From DATHWB01 sp041744795 (GTDB lineage: Bacteria; Actinomycetota; Acidimicrobiia; Spongiisociales; ZC4RG35): a stretch of DNA of 19,203 bases. The notes below the pieces were generated by a model. The model was not told the DNA's origin. It made no database searches and worked only from the letters and a program-made list of their open reading frames with translations. The stretch spans positions 1-19,203 of the forward strand of contig JBGTKD010000028.1 in NCBI GenBank assembly GCA_041744795.1, read 5' to 3'. Of the stretch, positions 1 to 8,079 are shown piece by piece; positions within the stretch are counted from its first letter, which is position 1, and the number at the start of each line of letters is the position of its first letter. Both the position numbers and the translations under genes were made by a program.

Positions 1-1010
1 ACAAACGGCACTCCCCGCCACCGCCAGTTGTCAACGTTGATGCGGATCGAGGCGTAAGTCTCGGTCTTGGAGGTGGCTGGTACGCCGGGTTCCTCGAGAT
101 ACCCGTCCACCGACTCGCCGTCGATGACCCCGCTCTCGTAGCGACCCCGCACAACGGCGTCGGCCGTGACGGGATAGATCGAACGGAGAACTTTCACTTT
201 CTCGTCGCGTATGGCGTTGGCTTCGAGACGAACGGGCGGTTCCATCGCAATCAGAGTCAGCACCTGAAGCAGGTGGTTCTGGACGATGTCGCGGATGATG
301 CCCGCGCTGTCGAAATACTTGACGCGGCCTTCCATACCGAGCGTTTCTGCCACGGTGATGTCTACGGATTCGATCTGGGCGCGGTTCCACCCTGACTCGA
401 ACAAAAGGTTGGCGAAGCGAAAAGCCAACAGGTTCTGGACTGTCTCCTTGGCCAGGTAGTGGTCAATCCTGAAGATCTGTTCCTCGGTGAAGTGGCGATG
501 GAGCATCTCATTCAGGCCACGAGCCGAGTCCAGATCGGTTCCGAAGGGCTTTTCGACCACAACGCGAGTCCACCCAGGGCCTGATGTGAGCCGAGATCCG
601 GCCAGTCCCTCGACGGTAGTTTCGAAGGCAGACGGCGGGATGGCCAGGTAGAAGACCCGGTTGCCGGGCAACGCGTGGCTTTCTTCGATCCCTGCTATCC
701 GCTCAGCCAAGGACTCGAACCCGTGAGCGATCGACTGGAAGCTCACACAGTCTTCACACCACCTGCTGGCTTCTTCCTCGCTCCGACCGCTCTCGACAAG
801 AGCGTCGCGCACTATCGAACGGAAATCGTCATCGGTGAGGTTCGACGTTGCCACGCCCAGCAGATGCATGCTGTCGTCGAGGTCACGAGCTTGCAGCAGC
901 CGATAGATCGCAGGAATCAACATGCGGCTGGCCAGGTCTCCTGTCGCTCCGAACAGCACCATCAGGTGCGGGTCGAAGCCGACAGTCTCGGCAGCAGGAC
1001 GGGTTGTCAC
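1..1010 (-). CDS. zwf: Glucose-6-phosphate 1-dehydrogenase, 3' end outside window
   Basis: Oxidises glucose 6-phosphate to 6-phosphogluconolactone with NAD(P)+, the entry step of the oxidative pentose phosphate pathway, in the cytoplasm. Seen: 336 codons are open to the window edge. The N-terminal Rossmann motif GATGDLA lies at residues 21-27, the EKPFG motif at 153-157, and the family active-site signature RIDHYLAKE at 181-189, with the substrate-binding and catalytic histidine region intact. The family is usually near 480-510 residues, so roughly the last third is missing only because the window ends. The GTG start at 1010 overlaps the pgi stop in a GTGA arrangement, so it is probably translated by coupling in a pgi-zwf operon. 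The pairing puts the isomerase and dehydrogenase acting on the same substrate under one promoter. Confidence 0.96.
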   Translation of the reverse strand, partial: MTTRPAAETVGFDPHLMVLFGATGDLASRMLIPAIYRLLQARDLDDSMHLLGVATSNLTDDDFRSIVRDALVESGRSEEEASRWCEDCVSFQSIAHGFESLAERIAGIEESHALPGNRVFYLAIPPSAFETTVEGLAGSRLTSGPGWTRVVVEKPFGTDLDSARGLNEMLHRHFTEEQIFRIDHYLAKETVQNLLAFRFANLLFESGWNRAQIESVDITVAETLGMEGRVKYFDSAGIIRDIVQNHLLQVLTLIAMEPPVRLEANAIRDEKVKVLRSIYPVTADAVVRGRYESGVIDGESVDGYLEEPGVPATSKTETYASIRINVDNWRWRGVPF

Positions 1011-2596
1011 AGCAACAAGTCGGTCAACTCGGCGATGACAGAGTCCGGATCGGAACCGAGGTGGATTCGGATGACCCGTTTGCCCGACTCGACCAGCGCC
1101 TGGTAATCGCCCGCCGCCTGGGCCGCGATGATCGCGCCGAACTCATGGCCGGACTCCGGTACCTCCAGCGACGAGGACGGGGTGTCGATGAGTTGGATGA
1201 AGGCGCCCGTCTCTGGTCCTCCCTTGTGCAGCTGTCCCGTGCTGTGGAGAAACCGAGGTCCCCATCCGAGGGTTGTGGCGAGACCGCTACGAGCCCCGAT
1301 CGCTTTGCGGAACTCCTGGAGGATCTTCCAGCGCTCGTCGTCAGGCGCGAGGTAGGCGTGGATACCGACGTAGTCCCCCCGACCGAGCGCATCAACGAAA
1401 CCAGCCAAGGCATCGGAAGCCACCGTGAAGTCGATCGTGGGGACGTCGCTCAGGTCTAGTTCGCCGTCCATCGCCCGGGTAGCCAGCACCTTGGCAGCCT
1501 CTACGTTTGGCTGATCGAAAGGGTGCACTCCGAGGACGGCCCCAGCTGTCGCGGTGACCACCTCGGCCCGCAGCATCTCATAACCCAACGAAGCAAGACC
1601 GGGAAGCTCGAATCCCAAGACGGGTTGGCCCACCCGAATGAGTGCATCGAGATCAGGACCTTGCTCGCCTGCCAGCACGAAGGCGAGGAACACCCGGTCG
1701 TCGGCATAGGCGGACGGGCCCCTGGCGGGCTCCTCGGCGATCGGAACAATCCCCGTGCCGTCCTTACCGAGGCTCTCGGCCAGTAGTTGCTCCATCCATC
1801 CCGGGAGTGAGACCAGAGAAGGCGAGGTCAGGAGCGTCAATTTGTCACGGCCCTGGCGTGCCAACTCGGCGAGGGCGATACCAAGCCCGACGGCCGGGTC
1901 GTCAGTGACGTTGTCAGCGGCGCCCGCCGCAAGGGTGGCGGCCGAGTCCAACAATGTGTCCACTTCGATGCCCGTCAAAGCCGCCGGCACGAGGCCGAAA
2001 TGGGTGAGAGCTGAGAAGCGTCCACCCACATCAGGAATGGTCTCGAACACGAATCGGAAGCCGCGCTCGCGTCCCAATGTCGCCAGTGACGAGCCAGGGT
2101 CAGTGATCGCGATGAAGCGTGATCCGTCATTTCCTGTCTCGGCGTAAAAGTACCGGAAGAACGACAGGGTCTCGAGGGTGCCTCCCGATTTCGAAGAGAT
2201 AACGAAGGTGGACTTGGCCGGATCGATGCGGTCCCGCACCGACTTGACGGCGTCGGGATGAGTGCTGTCCAACACAATTAACTCGGGCCACCCGTCGATT
2301 CGACCGTAAGAACGAGCGAACACCTCGGGTGCCAGACTCGACCCGCCCATGCCGCAGAGCACAACGTGAGACGAGTCCTCGCGGACTGCAGCCGCTGCGC
2401 TGCGGATCTCACCGAGCGACGAGCGCATGGTCTCGTGGAGGCGCAGCCACCCCAACCGGTTCGCCAATTCCGGCGTGCTGGGGTCGTCTGACCAGACCGT
2501 GGGGTCACCCGACCAGAGCCTTCTGACACTGTCTGCTTCATTCCAGGCCGAGATCCGTGAGGCGACCGCAGGAGCGAGGAGTGGGACGAGATTCAT
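1007..2596 (-). CDS. pgi: Glucose-6-phosphate isomerase
   Basis: Interconverts glucose 6-phosphate and fructose 6-phosphate. The 529-residue protein shows two SIS-type sugar isomerase halves: CGMGGSSLAPEVF near 81-93, SSKSGGTLET at 134-143, the GGRFSALT signature near 191-198, a catalytic glutamate region AESLGKDGTGIVP at 273-285, HPFDQPNVEAAK at 358-369 and GQLHKGGP near 454-461. The spacing and the HKGGP tail resemble the isomerase half of actinobacterial transaldolase-isomerase fusions, but no transaldolase domain is attached. The frame stays open for 37 codons upstream, into purB; I chose ATG at 2596 because it matches the usual N-terminus and sits 7 nt after a -10-like CATACT. Its stop overlaps the zwf start, implying one operon. 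Confidence 0.95.
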   Translation of the reverse strand: MNLVPLLAPAVASRISAWNEADSVRRLWSGDPTVWSDDPSTPELANRLGWLRLHETMRSSLGEIRSAAAAVREDSSHVVLCGMGGSSLAPEVFARSYGRIDGWPELIVLDSTHPDAVKSVRDRIDPAKSTFVISSKSGGTLETLSFFRYFYAETGNDGSRFIAITDPGSSLATLGRERGFRFVFETIPDVGGRFSALTHFGLVPAALTGIEVDTLLDSAATLAAGAADNVTDDPAVGLGIALAELARQGRDKLTLLTSPSLVSLPGWMEQLLAESLGKDGTGIVPIAEEPARGPSAYADDRVFLAFVLAGEQGPDLDALIRVGQPVLGFELPGLASLGYEMLRAEVVTATAGAVLGVHPFDQPNVEAAKVLATRAMDGELDLSDVPTIDFTVASDALAGFVDALGRGDYVGIHAYLAPDDERWKILQEFRKAIGARSGLATTLGWGPRFLHSTGQLHKGGPETGAFIQLIDTPSSSLEVPESGHEFGAIIAAQAAGDYQALVESGKRVIRIHLGSDPDSVIAELTDLLL

Positions 2597-2675
2597 GCCA
2601 ACGAGTATGCCAGGCACCTGAAGCGATCCGTTCGAGCCGCTCAAACGCTCGGCCGAACCTGGCAGAATCCGAACG
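2597..2675. promoter_or_regulatory. Divergent pgi/purB promoter region with mirrored -10 elements
   Basis: The 79 nt between the two ATG codons contain a perfect 7-bp inverted repeat, TGCCAGG at 2608-2614 and CCTGGCA at 2658-2664. Read towards each gene, both arms continue into a -10-like box, CCTGGCATACT for pgi and CCTGGCAGAAT for purB, each ending exactly 7 nt before its ATG. No Shine-Dalgarno sequence precedes either start. This fits two back-to-back promoters making leaderless or nearly leaderless mRNAs; the shared arm could instead be an operator. Promoter function is inferred from sequence only. Confidence 0.5.
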
Positions 2676-4103
2676 ATGCCGTTCACGACTCCCAACGTTC
2701 TCGCCACCCGCTACGCCAGTCCCGAGATGCGGGCTATCTGGTCTCCAGAAGCGAAAGTGGTGATGGAGCGGAACCTGTGGATTGCCGTTATGGAGGCACA
2801 GCGTGATCTCGGTCTGGACATCTCCCAGGATGTCATCGATGCGCACAAAGCCGTGACCGATGATGTCGATCTCGATGCAATCGCTGCCCGAGAGCGAGTC
2901 ACCCGCCACGACGTCAAAGCCCGCATAGAAGAGTTTTGTGCCCTGGCGGGCCATGAACACATCCACAAGGGCATGACCTCGCGGGACCTCACCGAAAACG
3001 TCGAACAAGTCCAGGTCCGCAAGAGCTTGGAGCTCGTAAGGGACAAGTGCATCGCAGTACTGACGAAGCTCGCCGAGCGCTCCGTCGAGTTCTCCGGCCT
3101 GGTCGTGACCGGCAGAACACACAACGTGCCAGCCCAGGCGGTAACGATGGGCAAGCGTTTCGCCAACGCCGGTGAGGAACTGCTCCTCGGCCTCAACAAC
3201 CTCGAACACCTGCTGGCGGTCTATCCCCTACGCGGGCTCAAGGGCCCTGTCGGAACCCAGCAGGATCTACTTGATCTGTTCGAGGACGATCAAGCCAAGG
3301 TGGTACAACTCGAAAAGCGTGTTGCCAAGGCCCTCGGGTTCGATCGGGTGATGACAGCGGTGGGCCAGGTATATCCCCGCTCGCTCGATCTCGCGGTCGT
3401 ATCGGCGCTCCTGCAGGTCTCCGGGGGGCCCGGGAGCCTTGCCACGACTATCCGGCTGATGTCGGGCGCCAACCTGGCGACGGAGGGGTTCAAAGAGGGA
3501 CAGGTTGGCTCCTCGGCGATGCCCCACAAGATGAACAGCCGCAGTTCGGAGCGTATCGACGGTTTCGTGTCCATCCTCCGAGGTCATCTCTCCATGACAG
3601 CCAGCCTCGTGGGCAACCAATGGAACGAGGGCGATGTAAGCGACTCCGTCGTACGCAGGGTCGTACTTCCCGACAGCTTCTTCACCATCGATGGACTGTT
3701 GGAGACGACGCTGACAGTTCTCAACGAGTTTGGAGTCTTCGAGGCGGTGATCGACTCCGAGCTCCAACGGAATCTGCCTTTCTTGGCGACGACCGCCCTT
3801 CTGATGGAGTCGGTCCGGGCAGGGGTCGGCAGGGAGACTGCTCACGAGCGGATCAAGAACCATGCGGTAGCCGCCGCCCTCGCCCTCCGATCGGGAGGCG
3901 GACAGGTTGCAGACCTCTTCGAACGGATTCGAGATGACACGACACTTCCCATCCCTGTCGAACGGCTGGACGCCATCCGCCACGACCCACGGGCCTTCGT
4001 AGGACGAGCCGGCGCACAGGTCGCTGCATTCGTCGAGGAGGTAGCGCGGCTGACTGTGACCTACCCAGAAGCAAGCAGATACTCGGGAACTCCCATCTTG
4101 TGA
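2676..4103 (+). CDS. purB: Adenylosuccinate lyase
   Basis: Catalyses two fumarate-releasing steps of purine synthesis: SAICAR to AICAR, and adenylosuccinate to AMP. The 475-residue protein has the fumarase/aspartase superfamily layout: an RHDVKA segment near 77-82, HKGMTSRDLTE at 97-107, the GRTHNVPAQAVTMGKR block with the general-acid histidine at 149, and the superfamily signature GSSAMPHKMNS at 278-288 holding the mobile-loop catalytic serine. A C-terminal helical domain completes a normal family length. The ATG at 2676 lies 7 nt after CAGAAT and there is no Shine-Dalgarno sequence, suggesting a leaderless message. It diverges from pgi and is followed 38 nt later by the LiaF-like gene on the same strand, which has its own promoter-like box. 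Confidence 0.96.
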   Translation: MPFTTPNVLATRYASPEMRAIWSPEAKVVMERNLWIAVMEAQRDLGLDISQDVIDAHKAVTDDVDLDAIAARERVTRHDVKARIEEFCALAGHEHIHKGMTSRDLTENVEQVQVRKSLELVRDKCIAVLTKLAERSVEFSGLVVTGRTHNVPAQAVTMGKRFANAGEELLLGLNNLEHLLAVYPLRGLKGPVGTQQDLLDLFEDDQAKVVQLEKRVAKALGFDRVMTAVGQVYPRSLDLAVVSALLQVSGGPGSLATTIRLMSGANLATEGFKEGQVGSSAMPHKMNSRSSERIDGFVSILRGHLSMTASLVGNQWNEGDVSDSVVRRVVLPDSFFTIDGLLETTLTVLNEFGVFEAVIDSELQRNLPFLATTALLMESVRAGVGRETAHERIKNHAVAAALALRSGGGQVADLFERIRDDTTLPIPVERLDAIRHDPRAFVGRAGAQVAAFVEEVARLTVTYPEASRYSGTPIL

Positions 4104-4121
4104 CCGGATTCGCTTGACGCA

Positions 4122-4144
4122 CACGCCGTTAGGGTGACGGCGTG
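4122..4144. promoter_or_regulatory. Perfect 8-bp inverted repeat across promoter and start of the LiaF-like gene
   Basis: CACGCCGT at 4122-4129 and ACGGCGTG at 4137-4144 are exact inverted repeats with a 7-nt centre. The centre carries TAGGGT (4130-4135), a -10-like hexamer 6 nt before the GTG start at 4142, and the right arm includes the start codon. If transcription starts at the GTG, the dyad works as DNA, for instance as an operator for a dimeric regulator. If it starts upstream, the RNA hairpin would hide the start codon. A factor-independent terminator for purB is less likely because no T-run follows. Confidence 0.45.
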
Positions 4145-4612
4145 CGAATCGTCAAGAAACTCCTAGTCGCCTGGGCAACTCTGGCCGCAGTCTCCGCAGT
4201 GACCGGGCTCATCGTCAAATTTGTCGTTCGCTCAGAAGAAGACCCCGGTTCGCCGCGGTTTTCGCTGGTCACAGTGTTCGACGGGACCGAGTTCCGGCCG
4301 ACTACCCACGATCTCCTCTCGTCCAAGGCACTCACCGTGTTCGGCGGCACGCAGATCGACCTGCGGCGGGCTATGCCGGCAGGAACCGACCCGTTGAGAC
4401 TCGAGCTCACAACCGTGATGGGCGGGACGGACGTCACTGTGCCGGACACGTGGCGGGTCAGCCTCGAAGGCACCGCATTCGGAGGCGGTCATGAGATCAA
4501 GGTCGCCGACCACGGCTCACTGCCCGACGATGCCCCCCATCTCGTAGTCATCGCCCGAACAATCATGGGTGGCCTGCGGGTGCAAGCTCGACCTGTGCTG
4601 CAGTCGGCCTGA
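4142..4612 (+). CDS. Membrane-anchored LiaF-like (cell wall-active antibiotics response) protein
   Basis: A 156-residue protein with basic N-terminal residues, one transmembrane segment at about 7-28, and a glycine-rich repetitive beta domain outside it. The domain repeats the turn pattern FDGTEF, VFGGTQIDLR, VMGGTDVTVP, AFGGGHEIK and IMGGLRV, typical of the C-terminal domain of LiaF/DUF2154-type proteins that sense or modulate cell-envelope stress signalling. No enzymatic motif is visible. It lies downstream of purB but has its own -10-like TAGGGT, and it converges on the response regulator gene with 9 nt between the stops. Location beside the PspC kinase locus suggests it belongs to the same envelope-stress module; that link is inferred. 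The GTG start at 4142 is preferred because the membrane helix begins right after it. Confidence 0.8.
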   Translation: MRIVKKLLVAWATLAAVSAVTGLIVKFVVRSEEDPGSPRFSLVTVFDGTEFRPTTHDLLSSKALTVFGGTQIDLRRAMPAGTDPLRLELTTVMGGTDVTVPDTWRVSLEGTAFGGGHEIKVADHGSLPDDAPHLVVIARTIMGGLRVQARPVLQSA

Positions 4613-4621
4613 CGGGGCCGA

Positions 4622-5254
4622 TCAGACGATCCGTCTGTGGCTCGCCCATCGGGCCAGCTCGTGGCGATTGGACAGCTGAAGTTTGCGGAGCACCGCCGAA
4701 ACATGCGTCTCGACCGTTTTCACGCTGATCGACAATCGCTTCGCAACCTGCTTGTAGGAATATCCCCGAGCGATTTGTCTCAGCACTTCCTTCTCCCGCG
4801 GCGTGAGTTGGTCCAGTTCAGGGTCGATGGGAGCCGACATCGTGTCCGCGAAGGCGTCGAGCACGAAACCTGCGAGGCGCGGTGAGAACACGGCGTCGCC
4901 CGCCTTGATGCGGCCTATGGCCTCGATCAACTCCTCCGGCGTGATCGACTTCGTCACGTATCCACGCGCCCCGGCTCGGATCATGGCGATCACGTCCTCG
5001 GCGGCGTCTGACACTGACAGCGCCAGGAAACGGACATCGGGGTGGGTTTCGACGACGTTTTCGATGACCGTGAGCCCTCCCCCGCCCGGCATGTGCACAT
5101 CCAGCAGGACGACCTCGGGGTTCGCAGCCCTAATCCCTTCGATGGCGTCGTCGACATCTGAGGCGCTACCCACAATCTCGACGAAACCTTCCAATTCGGA
5201 CTTGACCCCTGACAGAAAGAGCCTGTGGTCATCGACGAGGTAGACAGTGGTCAC
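4622..5254 (-). CDS. NarL/LuxR-family response regulator of the envelope-stress module
   Basis: A 210-residue two-component response regulator. The receiver domain (about 1-120) has acidic residues D8 and D9, the phospho-acceptor D52 in LLDVHMPG, the switch serine at 80 and the conserved lysine K102. The LuxR-type helix-turn-helix (about 148-206) begins LTPREKEVLRQIARG and includes the recognition-helix segment SVKTVETHVSAVLRKL. The GTG start at 5254 overlaps the kinase stop by 4 nt, so it is very probably the kinase's cognate partner and is made by translational coupling. Phosphorylation would favour dimer binding to operators, likely in the kinase/PspC divergent region and perhaps at the dyad before the LiaF-like gene. 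The closest functional parallels I know are LiaR and EsrR; assignment to either by name is not secure. Confidence 0.93.
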   Translation of the reverse strand: MTTVYLVDDHRLFLSGVKSELEGFVEIVGSASDVDDAIEGIRAANPEVVLLDVHMPGGGGLTVIENVVETHPDVRFLALSVSDAAEDVIAMIRAGARGYVTKSITPEELIEAIGRIKAGDAVFSPRLAGFVLDAFADTMSAPIDPELDQLTPREKEVLRQIARGYSYKQVAKRLSISVKTVETHVSAVLRKLQLSNRHELARWASHRRIV

Positions 5255-6453
5255 TGGGGCTCCTGTCGTTGGAAATGGAGGTGAACTTCGGTTCCTTCCC
5301 CGACCTCAGAGGTGATCGTGGCGGTCCCGCCGTGGCGTTGGACTCTCCCGACTATCGAGTCCGCGATCCCCCGTCTATCGGCGGCCACTGTTGCCACGTC
5401 GAATCCGCTCCCCTGATCCGCAACCCAGACATCGACAGCGTCGGTAGATATCTCGGCGTACACCGAAACTTTCCCTGCCCCAGAGTGCTTGGCGGCATTC
5501 GTCAACGCCTCTCCAGTGGCTGACACCAGCGGCCCCACCAGATCGCCTTCAAGGTCGCCACCCGCGATCACGAGGTCGATGGGAAGGTCGAAGTCAGCCT
5601 CGATTCGGTCCACGGTGGACTGCAGGAGGACCGACAGCGATGCGGTACCGGCCTCAGGAACCCGGTCGTAGAGCCATCTCCGCAACTCCCGCTCCTGGCC
5701 GCGAGCGAGGGTGACCATTCGTTTAGGGTCCTCGGTCCGCTGGATCAGCGCCAAAGTCTGAAGCACGGAGTCGTGCAGGTGTGCTGCCATTTCTGCCCGC
5801 TCCTCTTGGCGTACCCGCTCGGATCGCTCCGCTCCCAAGTCGTTGGCGAGCCTCCAGATCCACGGACCGAACAACACTGACAGACCGACTCCGGTGATGA
5901 GAACGGCGAGGATCGTCGCGCCGATCTGCGGTACTGCCACGGAGCCGAAGATGCTCAAACCGGCGACAAGCAAAACCACTCCGACGATCGAGCGTCGTCG
6001 CATCGAGTTGTCGCCAGGGTCCACGAGGGATGTGAGGAAGTCACGCGAGTCGATTCCCCGCTGGTCGAGCAGGAAGGCCGACCCGAAGACGATCGCCGCC
6101 AGCGGCCACACGACCTGATCTCCGGGCCACACGCCGACCGAGCGGATGAGGATCAGGCCCGCCAGCAACAACAGGCCAGCACCAATGTGGGTTTGGCGGT
6201 CGGCTGGCGCAGCCGCAGGCTCATCGGAGTCTTCGATTGAGGGGAGGTCGATCGTGGCGGCCCAAGCGGCCAAGTAGAGAATCAGACCTAGCCCCCAGAC
6301 AAGTGCGAGAACCACAAAAGCGGCTCGTACGTAGACAACTTCCAGACCCGTCCTGGCGCCTAACCCACCACAGATACCGGCAATCATCCGATCATCTGAC
6401 CGACGGATACCGAAAGGCGCCCTAGTTGGACTTGAGGTCGAGACTTGAGTCAC
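5251..6453 (-). CDS. Sensor histidine kinase with N-terminal PspC domain
   Basis: A membrane kinase of 400 residues from the chosen start. Domains in order: PspC domain at about 15-67 (RRSDDRMIAGICGGLG then a hydrophobic helix), four more transmembrane segments near 91-105, 116-130, 154-171 and 177-197, a HisKA_3 dimerisation segment with phospho-acceptor His227 in AAHLHDSVLQTL, and a HATPase domain with N-box asparagine at about 319 (GEALTNAAKHS) and a G box DQGSGFD at about 346-352. It should phosphorylate the overlapping NarL-type regulator. The frame is open back to 6606, but that extension lacks domain character and overlaps the divergent PspC gene; GTG at 6453, just before the PspC domain, is the better start. 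Having PspC in the sensor as well as in the divergent membrane protein suggests the two interact, as proposed for EsrS and EsrI. Confidence 0.92.
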   Translation of the reverse strand: MTQVSTSSPTRAPFGIRRSDDRMIAGICGGLGARTGLEVVYVRAAFVVLALVWGLGLILYLAAWAATIDLPSIEDSDEPAAAPADRQTHIGAGLLLLAGLILIRSVGVWPGDQVVWPLAAIVFGSAFLLDQRGIDSRDFLTSLVDPGDNSMRRRSIVGVVLLVAGLSIFGSVAVPQIGATILAVLITGVGLSVLFGPWIWRLANDLGAERSERVRQEERAEMAAHLHDSVLQTLALIQRTEDPKRMVTLARGQERELRRWLYDRVPEAGTASLSVLLQSTVDRIEADFDLPIDLVIAGGDLEGDLVGPLVSATGEALTNAAKHSGAGKVSVYAEISTDAVDVWVADQGSGFDVATVAADRRGIADSIVGRVQRHGGTATITSEVGEGTEVHLHFQRQEPQ

Positions 6454-6582
6454 AACACGTATCGTTCCAGCAGTTGAGTCGTGTGGCAATGAGGGATACC
6501 CCTGACCCAACCCTGGGACGTCGGGGACGGTCGGGGGTAGTTCCCGATAGATGCCAGCCTGCCGCTGCGTCATCCTGGAGCC
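6454..6582. promoter_or_regulatory. Divergent control region between the PspC kinase and the PspC membrane protein
   Basis: This 129-nt gap must hold both promoters of the module. It contains a direct repeat GTCGGGG at 6520-6526 and 6530-6536, spaced exactly 10 bp (one helical turn), within a G-rich run reaching 6538. The small dyad GGGATACCCC is at 6493-6502. A Shine-Dalgarno GGAG at 6577-6580 serves the rightward gene. The leftward kinase start has no clear Shine-Dalgarno sequence; AACGAT lies 7 nt before its GTG. The repeats are candidate binding sites for the module's response regulator, by position only. Confidence 0.4.
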
Positions 6583-8079
6583 ATGATGGAAACAAACACA
6601 ACACAAGAGCCGCTGTCGGCCAGTGACCTTCCGTTGAAGCGGTCCACGTCAGACAGGATGATCGCCGGCGTATCGGCTGGCATCGCACACCGTCTGGATA
6701 TACCTACCTGGGTTGTCAGAGTGGCATTCATAGTCCTCGCCTTTGGTGGGGCACTCGGAGTCGCCCTCTACATTGCCGGATGGCTGCTGATTCCTAACGA
6801 CAACGAAGAAGAGCCTGTTGCCCGCCGGCTGTTCGAGAACGTTCAAGACGGCTCGGGATGGATGGGTGTGGGACTCGTGGGGATCGGCGTATTGATCGCT
6901 GCCTCCTCGGTCGATTTCATCCGTGGCGATTTGGCAGTAGCCGTCTTCATCGGTGTGGTGGGTGTCATGCTCTATCGCGGGCAATTGGGAATGCCCACTG
7001 GGAAAGCCACCGATCAGGCGGCTTCGGGAGAGTCCTCCGAGGCCCCGACCGAAGCGTTCATTGCCTCCGGGTCATCTGACGGGCCTAGTGATCCGTCTCC
7101 CGCCCCCACCCCGCCGCGACAGAGCAAGCCCAAGAACCCGCCCTCAATGCTGGGCCGACTCGCCATAGCTGTGACTCTCATAGCCAATGGAGTGATGGCG
7201 TTCTTCGACTACGCCGTGACAACCTTCGACCCGTCGCCACGTCACTACCTGGGAATGACGCTAGGGATCATCGGTTTGGCGCTGATAGTCGGTGCGGTCA
7301 TGGGACGGGCACGGGGTCTCATCGTCCTCGGGATCTTCGTCGCCCCCCTCCTCGTCCTCTCACCGCTTGCTGAGTTCGAGCTAGGAAACGGCATCGGGCA
7401 ACGCGGGGTAGCTGTGTCGTCGGTCGATGAGATGGCCCCCACCTATAACTTGGCGATAGGTGAACTGGTTGTTGATCTCAGGGGTGTGGACTTCAGCGGA
7501 CAAACGTTCGAACTAGCCACGAGTGTCGGGATCGGATCGCTCCAGATCCTTGTGCCGCCAGACGTCGCCGTTGAGGTCGCCGCCGAAGTCGGGATTGGGG
7601 AAGCACAGGTGTTCGGAGCGGTGCGATCTGGTTTCGCCAGGAGCCTCGAAGTCTCCCGGTCAGGCAACGGCACGCTTGTCTTGGATGCCCAAACACTGAT
7701 CGGTGAAGTACGAGTGAGCACATCAGAGGTAGCGCTCGCTTCATCGGTCGACGACCTGGACGTGACAGTCGCCCACCCCGACCAACTGCAAAACGACTAC
7801 AGCCTGCGCACGGGCGACATCCGGCTCGACCTCTCCAACCTCATCCTCGATGAGCCCCGCACCGTGACGATCACCAACGGAGTAGGCACCGTTGAGGTGA
7901 TCGTTGCTGACAGCAGCACCACCGCGGTCAATGCCCGCGCCGGTATCGGAGAGATAAGCGTTTTCGGAAACGCTCAGAGCGGCTTCCGTCCGCGACTCAG
8001 CTCCGAACCTGAAGGACCCGCGCTTCTGACTCTCAACATCGAAATCAACAGCGGCGAAATCGTCGTGGAGGAAAACTGA
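6583..8079 (+). CDS. PspC-domain membrane protein with duplicated LiaF-like beta domain
   Basis: A 498-residue membrane protein. The PspC domain spans about 17-74 (RSTSDRMIAGVSAGIAHRL followed by a hydrophobic helix at 46-70). Further transmembrane segments lie near 93-108, 116-131, 192-210, 222-240 and 244-260, with a Ser/Pro-rich linker at about 141-188. The C-terminal part (288-497) is a glycine-rich beta-solenoid-like region made of two similar halves, 288-379 and 406-497, resembling LiaF C-terminal domains. Starts at 6583 and 6586 are both possible; GGAG at 6577-6580 is better spaced for the second ATG. It diverges from the PspC kinase and is a good candidate for the accessory protein that restrains it under no-stress conditions, as EsrI does in Corynebacterium. 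That role is inferred from layout and domains. Confidence 0.9.
   Translation: MMETNTTQEPLSASDLPLKRSTSDRMIAGVSAGIAHRLDIPTWVVRVAFIVLAFGGALGVALYIAGWLLIPNDNEEEPVARRLFENVQDGSGWMGVGLVGIGVLIAASSVDFIRGDLAVAVFIGVVGVMLYRGQLGMPTGKATDQAASGESSEAPTEAFIASGSSDGPSDPSPAPTPPRQSKPKNPPSMLGRLAIAVTLIANGVMAFFDYAVTTFDPSPRHYLGMTLGIIGLALIVGAVMGRARGLIVLGIFVAPLLVLSPLAEFELGNGIGQRGVAVSSVDEMAPTYNLAIGELVVDLRGVDFSGQTFELATSVGIGSLQILVPPDVAVEVAAEVGIGEAQVFGAVRSGFARSLEVSRSGNGTLVLDAQTLIGEVRVSTSEVALASSVDDLDVTVAHPDQLQNDYSLRTGDIRLDLSNLILDEPRTVTITNGVGTVEVIVADSSTTAVNARAGIGEISVFGNAQSGFRPRLSSEPEGPALLTLNIEINSGEIVVEEN

Noticed and set aside
848..1459. A 203-codon plus-strand frame across the zwf/pgi junction.
   Set aside because: Antisense shadow; both real genes show family signatures through this stretch.
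3267..4124. A 285-codon minus-strand frame across purB.
   Set aside because: Antisense to a clear adenylosuccinate lyase and without any recognisable domain.
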